This document shows positions 1 to 5,783 of a stretch of 7,354 bases of DNA, one piece after another. The position numbers were made by a program, and so were the translations under genes. This DNA is from Planctomycetota bacterium (GTDB lineage Bacteria > Planctomycetota > Phycisphaerae > UBA1845), in NCBI GenBank assembly GCA_022567365.1, contig JADFHG010000174.1, positions 1 through 7,354 of the forward strand. The letters are read 5' to 3'. Position 1 is the stretch's first letter; each line of letters opens with the position of its first letter. The notes under the pieces are model-generated. The model ran no database searches. It was not told the origin of the DNA and saw nothing but the letters and a program-made list of their open reading frames with translations.

Positions 1-346
1 TGGTATCCTCACCTGACACCGCCGAGATTGTGATCAACTCGCCGCATGGAAGCTCGCCGGACGAATATCGGCCTCCGTCCACGCGAATGACGGTGTCCGT
101 TGTCGCCGCGGAACCCGCGGACGAAACCACATCGCCCGACCCGTCCGAGCCACCGAAAGACGATTGCCCCTCTCCGGAAGCCGTGACGACGATTCGCACT
201 TCAGCGGAGCCCGCGGTGCCGTTCTCAATGCGAAACGCCACGGTTTCTGTCGGCGTGAGGTCGATGTACCCCAGTTTGCAACCGGCACCGAGGACGGTGG
301 CAAACACTAGAACCCAACCGGCACATGGTCCGGGTCGCAGCATCAT
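1..346 (-). CDS. Partial lipoprotein of unknown function (N-terminal 115 residues)
   Basis: This minus-strand frame starts at the ATG at 346-344 and stays open to the left edge, so the C-terminus is missing. A second ATG follows directly. The N-terminus has one arginine (R4), a hydrophobic stretch (W11 to L19) and then LGAGC, with Cys23 as the likely lipidated residue, so the product is predicted to be a secreted lipoprotein. The mature part seen here starts KLGYIDLTPTET, resembles a beta-rich domain (AFRIENG, VRIVVTA) and has a Gly/Ser-rich stretch (about residues 58-75). An AGGAG lies at 359-363, 12 nt before the first ATG, which is a slightly long spacing. The gene is divergent from the ParA-fusion gene. 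No family was recognised; the lipoprotein signal is the only functional clue. Confidence 0.72.
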   Translation of the reverse strand, partial: MMLRPGPCAGWVLVFATVLGAGCKLGYIDLTPTETVAFRIENGTAGSAEVRIVVTASGEGQSSFGGSDGSGDVVSSAGSAATTDTVIRVDGGRYSSGELPCGELITISAVSGEDT

Positions 347-710
347 GACGCGTTTTCGCTCCTGTTGAAGATTGCACACTATTGAGGCGCCCGCGCGGAC
401 CCTTTGTCGCGGCGAGTGGTTCGCGGGGCACACCAGTCTCGTCATTTGGATGGATCGTCCGTGCCCCGTTCAGGCTGAAGTTACGCCAGGGTCAATCAAC
501 GCCTCCTAGTGTTGACACCTCCACTCGATGTCGACCGCAATATTGGCAGGGCGGTCTGGTTCGAGAAATCCTTAAGTTCTGGATCGCCTGCGCCCGATAA
601 GTCGGAGTACTGGTCGGCAGCGACCGATAACCGCGTTTGATTGGCGCGTGGTCTCGCTGGCAGGACGCCGCATGGACAGCGGCGTCGGTCGATCATCCTC
701 GTATTACGCC

Positions 711-737
711 CGTCAGACGGCAGGAGGCGGTCTGACG
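711..737 (+). promoter_or_regulatory. Inverted repeat upstream of ParA-fusion gene (candidate operator or leader hairpin)
   Basis: CGTCAGAC (711-718) and GTCTGACG (730-737) are perfect 8-bp inverted repeats separated by 11 nt. The spacer contains AGGAGG at 722-727, a perfect anti-16S match with no start codon at a usable distance. The repeat ends 50 nt before the GTG start of the ParA fusion. It could be an operator for a dimeric regulator or a hairpin in the mRNA leader. The symmetry is directly visible; the role is inferred. Confidence 0.45.
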
Positions 738-775
738 CGGCGCTGTGACCATCGCCTCCCCTCATTGGATCTCGT

Positions 776-780
776 GAGGG
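776..780 (+). promoter_or_regulatory. Ribosome binding site of ParA-fusion gene
   Basis: GAGGG lies 7 nt before the GTG at 788-790. It decides the start: the encoded protein begins two residues before the first beta strand that leads into the Walker A loop, as expected for short ParA/MinD N-termini, and no ATG is available nearby. Confidence 0.7.
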
Positions 781-787
781 TTCTACC

Positions 788-2374
788 GTGCATATCCTGA
801 CTATTGCGAACCGGAAGGGTGGTTGTGGCAAGACCACGGTCGCCATCAACCTTGCCGCGTCCCTTGCCCGCGAGGGACGCCGCGTCCTGCTTGTCGACAT
901 GGATCCGCAAGGTCATTGCGGGCTCGGAATGGCGGTGCCTGACGAACAGGTTGATCTGTCCATCCTCGACTGCTTGCTGAGCCGTGTTGACGGCGAGCCG
1001 ATCGAGCTTTCCCGAATCACGTGGCAGATCACACCAAACCTGGATCTTGCCCCGTCCCGAGCCAACCTATCGACCTTCGAACCGCAACTGGGCGAACGGG
1101 ATGGGGCCGACGTCGTGCTGCGCGACCTCCTCACGGCCTGCGAGTCGCGCTATGACTACGCCGTCATCGATTGTCCGCCGCATAACGGTCTGCTGATGCG
1201 GAACGGACTGCGCGCCGCCGAACTCGTCATAGTGCCCGTGGACACGGGCTTCTTTTCACTGCACGGGCTGACCAGCCAATTGGAGATCGTCGAGCAAGTC
1301 AAACTGACGAGCGGTAAGGCCATGACCGTGCGGGTGCTCGCGAACCAGTATGACGTGCGTACCAAGCTCGCGCGGGAAATCCTCGCGGAGCTGCGCGCGC
1401 GCTATGACGGCGTGCTGTTCCAGACCATCGTGAACTACAACACGAAACTCAAGGAAGGGACGAGCTTCGGCCAGCCGATCACGGAGTTCGCACCGTCAAG
1501 CATAGGCGCGAGAGACTTCCAGAAGCTCGCACGGGAGATCTTCGCCATGGAAGCGAACGACCTTCCGAGCGCGGATCTCCTGGCCCATGCCGAACGGCTC
1601 GCGGCCGACGCGGACCGCCTACTCGCGACAACCACGACCCTCGTCGGGAATCGCCAAGCGACGGGCGTCGACCGGCAAGCCGGCTCGCCAGCGGTTGAAC
1701 AGCGGACCGAAGGCGCCGATCAACCGTCTACGGCCGGAACGGACGTCTCCGCTCCCGCCGCCACCGAAACGCGCGCGGAGTCCGCTGCGCAGCCCGTGGC
1801 GAAAAGGCACGCCGAAACCCGGACGACGCCCAAGGCGACTCCCGCGAAGTCGCTGGCCGGCGCAGACCAGCGCCCGCCTGACCAACAAGCCGGCCCGGTA
1901 GACCGGCTGGCCGGCGCCAGTGCCCGGCCCGAACCGGAGGCCCAAACACCCAAGAAGGTCCGGCGACTGGCGAACCGGCTTGCCAGCACGGAATCCCGAA
2001 CCGAGCCGGCCAACCGGCCACCGGCCGACCAGCCTGGCAAAGCCGGTTTGCCGGCGCCAAGCCCTCATTCGGAAATCGACCGAAAGATCGAGGCCATCTA
2101 CGGTGTCCGCCAGGATGGGGACACGGTCGTGTTTCGGACCAGATTGCCCGCGGCCAAGGAGGTCCAGATCGCAGGCGACTTCAACGATTGGATGCCCCAT
2201 ACGACACCGATGCGAAGGCTGGCCAACGGTGATTTCGAGGGCAGACTCCGGCTGGCGACCGGTCGGTATCGCTATCGGCTCGTCGTCGACGGTCGATGGT
2301 CGCACGATGAGAACAACCCCAACGTCGAGCGAAACGAATACGGGGAAATCAACTCCGTCGTGGAGGTGGGTTGA
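788..2374 (+). CDS. ParA/MinD-type ATPase fused to C-terminal AMPK-type glycogen-binding (CBM48) domain
   Basis: A 528-residue protein with a GTG start. Residues 1 to about 255 are a ParA-family P-loop ATPase. They contain the deviant Walker A loop KGGCGKTT (10-17, signature Lys10 and catalytic Lys15), the switch I motif DMDPQG (37-42), Walker B VIDCPP (126-131) and a ParA-like tail KLKEGTSFGQPI (220-231). Such ATPases dimerise on ATP, bind DNA or membrane nonspecifically and position cargo. Residues about 281-430 are a linker rich in Ala, Arg, Pro, Thr and Gln, probably disordered. Residues about 436-528 match the AMPK-beta glycogen-binding module: IAGDFNDW (461-468), YRYRLVVDGRW (494-504) and a closing EYGEINSVVEV (517-527). 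Trp468, Trp504 and Asn522 align with AMPK beta1 Trp100, Trp133 and Asn150; Arg497 replaces Lys126. No ParB gene is adjacent. Glucan binding and a positioning role are inferred. Confidence 0.92.
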   Translation: MHILTIANRKGGCGKTTVAINLAASLAREGRRVLLVDMDPQGHCGLGMAVPDEQVDLSILDCLLSRVDGEPIELSRITWQITPNLDLAPSRANLSTFEPQLGERDGADVVLRDLLTACESRYDYAVIDCPPHNGLLMRNGLRAAELVIVPVDTGFFSLHGLTSQLEIVEQVKLTSGKAMTVRVLANQYDVRTKLAREILAELRARYDGVLFQTIVNYNTKLKEGTSFGQPITEFAPSSIGARDFQKLAREIFAMEANDLPSADLLAHAERLAADADRLLATTTTLVGNRQATGVDRQAGSPAVEQRTEGADQPSTAGTDVSAPAATETRAESAAQPVAKRHAETRTTPKATPAKSLAGADQRPPDQQAGPVDRLAGASARPEPEAQTPKKVRRLANRLASTESRTEPANRPPADQPGKAGLPAPSPHSEIDRKIEAIYGVRQDGDTVVFRTRLPAAKEVQIAGDFNDWMPHTTPMRRLANGDFEGRLRLATGRYRYRLVVDGRWSHDENNPNVERNEYGEINSVVEVG

Positions 2375-2419
2375 CAGCCCGTCGAACACTGTGGGGCACG
2401 GGTTTTTGACCCGTCGAAC
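2371..2419. repeat. Imperfect direct repeat with small hairpin between convergent genes
   Basis: TTGACAGCCCGTCGAAC (2371-2387, overlapping the ParA-fusion stop codon) recurs as TTGACCCGTCGAAC (2406-2419); both copies are followed by a G-rich run. Between them ACGGGT (2398-2403) pairs with ACCCGT (2409-2414) over a 5-nt loop. The hairpin sits between convergent genes and could stop transcription, but no T run follows on the plus strand. It also resembles short intergenic palindromes I associate with planctomycete genomes. Confidence 0.4.
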
Positions 2420-2565
2420 GATGGGGGTGGCGAGTTTCGTGGCAACGTGTTCGGGCTGGTGGACCGACAGCCGCGGGCGAAGAGCACGAGCACCGCCAAG
2501 GTCCACGTCGCGTGCGGAGGGCAACGGCGCATGGGATGGCGCACCCCCTCCGGCGGCCTCCGCGA

Positions 2566-3690
2566 TCACTGGGCCGCCGATTCTTCATCGAAATCGGCCG
2601 CCCGATCCCACGGGATGCTGATCACGAAACGCGTGCCATCGCCGAGCTTCGAGGAGACGGTGATGGTCCCGCCGAGTGCCTGGATGGCACCGTGCGCGAT
2701 GGCGAGCCCCAGACCGGTCGCTTGGTTGCTGCCCGACGCGAGCACGCCCTTCGTCGTCCAGAACGGTTCGAAGACCCGGTCGAGGGCCGCGGAGTCGAGG
2801 CCGCAACCGGTATCGATGATCCGCGTGATGATGCGATCCTCCTCGAGCTCGACCGCGATGGTCAAGGTTCCGCTGCCCGACATGGCGTCAATCCCGTTTC
2901 GTACGATATGGTTCAGCGCGGTCAGAAGCTGTGCACGGGGAACCGGAATCACGGGGAGTTCGGGGAGATCGAGCACAAACTCGATGTTCGTGCCGCGTAT
3001 GGCACGCTCGACGTCGTCTACCGCGAGAAGCAACGTTTCCGTGAAATCACTCAAATCGTCGTGTCGTCGATCGCCCTCGGCGAAGGCGAGCAGTCCTTGG
3101 ACGAGGTTCGTGGCGCGCGAAAGCGCCTTGGCGGTCTGTTCGAGGACGCGACCTTGCAGCACCGGATCGCCGCTCGAATGGGCGTAGTCCACGCTGGTGA
3201 TGATCCCGCCGAGGATGTTGTTGAAGTGATGTGCGATGGCACCGGCCATCTCCCCCAACGACGCCATTTTTCTATTCTGGTCCAACTCCGCCTGCATGGC
3301 GATGCGTCGCGTGATGTCGCGAATGCACAAGGATGCCCCGATGCGGTCGCCCGCGGACGTCACGATCGGCGAAACCGTAACCGCGAGTTCGCGCTTCGAC
3401 CCGCTCGAGTCGCCGTAATGGAATTCGAGCTCGCTTGGCTGCCCGCAAGCGATGACCTTGCGGATCGTGTCTTCGGCGGACTTGCGGCGATCCTTCGGGA
3501 TAATCGAGCCGATCGGCCTCCCAAGCATGCGTTCGGCGCCGGCGCCGAACATCCGGGCCGCGGCCGCGTTCCACGTACAAATGGCAAGGTCCGCGTCGCT
3601 CCCGATGAGCGGTATTCCGATGTGTTCGCAGAGAATACGGAAATACTCGCCACCGCCGATCTCGTGTGTCGTCTGGATCGGGTCGTCCAT
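2566..3690 (-). CDS. PAS-domain sensor histidine kinase, soluble
   Basis: A 374-residue protein that autophosphorylates on histidine and should pass the phosphate to a response regulator. Residues about 15-128 form one PAS domain (ICTWNAAAARMFG, then a conserved end at SLCIRDITRR). The dimerisation/phosphoacceptor segment is LGEMAGAIAHHFNNILGG (145-162), with His154 the likely phosphosite. The ATPase domain has an N box (NHIVRNGIDAM, 260-270), G1 (DTGCGLD, 293-299), an F box (FEPFWTTK, 307-314) and G2 (GLGLAIAHG, 326-334). There is no signal peptide, transmembrane helix or receiver domain, so it is probably cytoplasmic. The residue after the phosphosite is His (155), not the usual Glu or Asp. 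The ATG at 3690 was chosen because it lies 8 nt after the upstream lipoprotein stop; a GTG at 3741 would overlap that gene. The two are probably cotranscribed. The PAS ligand is unknown. Confidence 0.93.
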   Translation of the reverse strand: MDDPIQTTHEIGGGEYFRILCEHIGIPLIGSDADLAICTWNAAAARMFGAGAERMLGRPIGSIIPKDRRKSAEDTIRKVIACGQPSELEFHYGDSSGSKRELAVTVSPIVTSAGDRIGASLCIRDITRRIAMQAELDQNRKMASLGEMAGAIAHHFNNILGGIITSVDYAHSSGDPVLQGRVLEQTAKALSRATNLVQGLLAFAEGDRRHDDLSDFTETLLLAVDDVERAIRGTNIEFVLDLPELPVIPVPRAQLLTALNHIVRNGIDAMSGSGTLTIAVELEEDRIITRIIDTGCGLDSAALDRVFEPFWTTKGVLASGSNQATGLGLAIAHGAIQALGGTITVSSKLGDGTRFVISIPWDRAADFDEESAAQ

Positions 3691-3698
3691 AATAAGCG

Positions 3699-4577
3699 TC
3701 AGTGCGTGGCACCCCCCATCAGCGCGGTCGGTGTGATACACACCACCGTCTCGACGAGCCCGCCCATGCGCCGGCGATTCAGGAATCGACTGCCGACGAG
3801 GTACTCCTGCACCGCGGCGTCGCTCGGGCCGATCACGAGAAACTCGTGAGGGTTCAGCGTCAGCGCGACGTCAATATCGTCGAATCGGTAATGTTCGATG
3901 GCGGGAACCTCGATAATCACACCGCCGCGTTGTTCCCAATCGCTCGCTCCGAGATCGCGCTCGATAAAAAAGGCGAGGCGGACCTGTGTGCAACCACCCA
4001 ACTCCGGATGGTAGGAATAATCCAGTTGGACCAACTTGGTGCCGCCGACGACCGTCCTCCCGGTCAATCGACCGTTGCGGTGGTAGCTGAAAATCGTTTC
4101 AGGGTCTCGGATCGTGCCGAGATCGATTTTGAGAGGCAAATTGGCGGCGATGATCTGCTCGGAATCGCGGACCTTTGCGTTCGCCGCTTGGAAGATCGCC
4201 CGAATCGCGGGCCACGCATCCAGCGAGGCCGCCCCGATGCGCAGACCGTTTCGCGCGAGCAGTACGGTCAACTCCGGGTCCACGCGGAATTCGTCGACAT
4301 GGTTCCAAATCTTGCGGGCATGACGAATGTCGTCGATCGGCAACTCGACGTGCAGCAGGTCGAAGCGGAGGCGAACAACCTGGACTCCGCCGCTTGGGCG
4401 CGGCGCGACAATGGGAGCCCGTTTCGCCGAGGTTGGGGTCTTCGCGCCGGACGGACCGTCCTCATGCGGTGATCGGTCCAACCCGAGCCAGCCCACCGAT
4501 GTGTCCCAGACTCGACAGCCCGCAACCCCGATGAGGACGGGCATCGCCGACCAGACCAGACAGCGCGACAGCGACAT
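3699..4577 (-). CDS. Conserved-looking lipoprotein of unknown function
   Basis: A 292-residue protein with a lipoprotein signal: Arg5, a hydrophobic stretch, and lipobox VAGC with Cys21 as the lipidation site. A Pro/Ser/Lys-rich stretch (about residues 35-65) then tethers a folded domain. Visible blocks in that domain are DLLHVELPIDDIRHARKIWN (about 73-92), HVDEFRVD and LLARNGLRIG (about 106-115), and a C-terminal HEFLVIGPSD followed by LVETVVCITP. The last block faintly recalls the end of secretin domains, but no secretin is claimed. From memory, the VDE and NGLRIG pattern resembles uncharacterised planctomycete envelope proteins; this was not searched. The frame extends to 4676, but the ATG at 4577 is preferred because the signal peptide starts there and a promoter-like sequence lies inside the longer extension. 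No clear Shine-Dalgarno is seen. The stop is 8 nt before the histidine kinase start. Confidence 0.75.
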   Translation of the reverse strand: MSLSRCLVWSAMPVLIGVAGCRVWDTSVGWLGLDRSPHEDGPSGAKTPTSAKRAPIVAPRPSGGVQVVRLRFDLLHVELPIDDIRHARKIWNHVDEFRVDPELTVLLARNGLRIGAASLDAWPAIRAIFQAANAKVRDSEQIIAANLPLKIDLGTIRDPETIFSYHRNGRLTGRTVVGGTKLVQLDYSYHPELGGCTQVRLAFFIERDLGASDWEQRGGVIIEVPAIEHYRFDDIDVALTLNPHEFLVIGPSDAAVQEYLVGSRFLNRRRMGGLVETVVCITPTALMGGATH

Positions 4578-4598
4578 CGCTTGCTTGCACACGCCGGA

Positions 4599-4627
4599 AT
4601 TGTAATGGTTGAATGACGCTAAGTCGA
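4599..4627 (-). promoter_or_regulatory. Candidate sigma70-type promoter for lipoprotein-kinase pair
   Basis: Read on the minus strand, TCGACT (4627-4622, 4 of 6 to TTGACA) is followed after exactly 17 nt by TACAAT (4604-4599, 5 of 6 to TATAAT). A transcript would start near 4592, about 15 nt before the ATG at 4577. This gives a short leader, consistent with the absence of a Shine-Dalgarno. It suggests the lipoprotein and kinase can be transcribed independently of the upstream deacetylase-methyltransferase pair. Confidence 0.42.
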
Positions 4628-4770
4628 GTGGCGGCGAATCGCGCTCCTCGTCACGACGTGTTTGACAGAGCACCAAAGTGGGTTCCTTTCACGTTTGGCG
4701 GAATCGGAAAGGGCGGAACCCTCGAATGCTACGTCCGCCACGGGGGGTGGACGCTACTGGAAGGGGTGCT

Positions 4771-4816
4771 GCCAGGACGAGCGAAGAAGCTCCGCCAGGG
4801 CGAGCGATGATGCTCT
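4771..4816. repeat. Tandem 23-bp duplication at the methyltransferase 3' end
   Basis: Two adjacent 23-bp units, 4771-4793 and 4794-4816, differ at 4 positions (A/G at 7, A/T at 15 and 18, C/T at 23). Both read GCCAGG, then CGAGCGA, then GCTC. The second unit runs into the methyltransferase stop codon (4815-4817), so the copies lie at and just past the end of that gene. The rest of the 237-bp gap (4578-4814) holds the promoter described separately and no gene. Confidence 0.7.
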
Positions 4817-5783
4817 AACGGCGAAGCACATATTGAATCTCGCCCGGCTCGCCGGCGTCGTTAAAGAGATCGATCGTCGGGTCGTTGAAGGGCGCGAGCA
4901 ACGTGCGGAAGAGGTCCACCCAATCGCGTTTGACGCTCGAGCGCGTCTCAGGATTGAGGGCGTTTGCCATGCGAACGAGCATCGGTGCGATCGGTCGAAG
5001 CCCGACGTCCCAGATTTGGGCGTGCGTTCGGGTGATGAAGGGCGTCGCCTCCTCGACCGTCAGGGTGGCTCGGCGGAATCTCTCTTCCCACTGCGATCGG
5101 CTCGCGATCGTCGGCCAGGTGTCAACACGACCGCGACCGATGATGTCGAGGAATCTCTCGCCCAGCGCACCGCGAAACGTCCCGAGCGTATAGCGGCGCA
5201 TTGCGTCGAGCTTGACTTGGAGGATGATCCGACCGCCGGGTCGGACGATGCGCCGCAGCTCGCGGAGGAATCCGTCGATGCTGCGAATCCAATAGGCGGC
5301 GTTGCAATAGACGCTCTGAAAAACCGAGTCATCGAAGGGCAGCGGATCATTGCCGTCATGCTCAATCAGCCGGCCGTAGAGATTGAGACGGTGGGCCTTC
5401 TCGAGCAGCGTCGGTTTCACGTCGGTGCCGACGTCGATTTGCCCGACCGGGTGGGTCACGATGATCGGTCCGTACCCATCATCGACATGATCGAACATAT
5501 CGACGTGATCGTCGCGCACGCGCGCGAGTCCGTCGACCGACTGGAACACGTCGAATTCCGGGTCGAAGACGCCTCCGCAGTGGAGGAACATGAACACGCC
5601 GTCCCCGCAACACAGATCAACCGACGGTTCCTCGAGCGCGTACGGGGCCAGCGTTTGGCTCCGCAGCGCCATCCAGAGCGCGTTCTCCGGGCGCAGCCAA
5701 TATGCCTGCAGAAACCGCCGAAGTACGTCCGTGCTGATTGCGCCCTTGCCCATCCTCGCGGGTTCGGTCAGGGTTGTCGGCAT
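4815..5783 (-). CDS. Class I SAM-dependent methyltransferase
   Basis: A 322-residue protein predicted to transfer a methyl group from S-adenosylmethionine; the acceptor is unknown. Motif I is VDLCCGDG (55-62), with Cys in place of the first motif glycine. Next comes a 50-residue acidic stretch (FDVFQSVDGLARVRDDHVD and following), an unusual insertion or an extended loop. The second beta strand and SAM-ribose region is IDVGTDVKPTLLEKA (116-130), followed by LPFDDSVFQSVYCNAAYW (148-165) and the post-motif IVRPGGRIILQV (179-190), all typical of Methyltransf_11-like enzymes. The C-terminal third is not recognised. The start is the ATG at 5783, inside the last codons of the deacetylase (16-nt overlap), with GAGGAG 8 nt upstream. 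A frame extending to 5912 would overlap the deacetylase by 145 nt and adds low-complexity Arg-rich sequence. By context it may methylate a sugar in surface-glycan synthesis. Confidence 0.9.
   Translation of the reverse strand: MPTTLTEPARMGKGAISTDVLRRFLQAYWLRPENALWMALRSQTLAPYALEEPSVDLCCGDGVFMFLHCGGVFDPEFDVFQSVDGLARVRDDHVDMFDHVDDGYGPIIVTHPVGQIDVGTDVKPTLLEKAHRLNLYGRLIEHDGNDPLPFDDSVFQSVYCNAAYWIRSIDGFLRELRRIVRPGGRIILQVKLDAMRRYTLGTFRGALGERFLDIIGRGRVDTWPTIASRSQWEERFRRATLTVEEATPFITRTHAQIWDVGLRPIAPMLVRMANALNPETRSSVKRDWVDLFRTLLAPFNDPTIDLFNDAGEPGEIQYVLRR

Larger units (their letters stand above)
347..787. other. Divergent intergenic region between lipoprotein and ParA-fusion genes
   Basis: No convincing gene lies in these 441 bases; the short frames here have no domain or ribosome site. 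The region should hold promoters for both flanking genes. A perfect TTGACA occurs at 512-517, but no good -10 hexamer lies 16-18 nt downstream. Small inverted repeats occur at 496-500/511-515 (TCAAC/GTTGA) and 612-616/621-625 (GGTCG/CGACC), plus the stronger one at 711-737 listed separately. CCGATAA occurs twice, near 595 and near 623. Confidence 0.6.

Noticed and set aside
512..517. Perfect TTGACA as a promoter -35 box
   Set aside because: No acceptable -10 hexamer lies 16-18 nt downstream; the nearest AT-rich word, CAATAT at 538-543, is too far.
744..776. Ten-codon GTG frame (VTIASPHWIS) after the AGGAGG at 722-727
   Set aside because: The AGGAGG lies 16 nt from the GTG, too far for normal initiation, and nothing else supports translation.
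2398..2414. Intrinsic terminator
   Set aside because: The stem has only 6 bp and no T run follows on the plus strand, so it was kept only as a repeat with possible termination role.
1619..2569. Minus-strand open frame of 316 codons across the ParA linker and CBM48 domain
   Set aside because: The plus strand encodes a recognisable domain here; the minus-strand product is Arg/Gly-rich low-complexity sequence.
2512..3849. Plus-strand open frame of 445 codons across the kinase
   Set aside because: It is antisense to a histidine kinase with all catalytic boxes intact; the translation has no recognisable domain and is typical of GC-rich shadow frames.
4578..4676. N-terminal extension of the lipoprotein to 4676
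   Set aside because: It would bury the signal peptide inside the protein and contains a promoter-like sequence.
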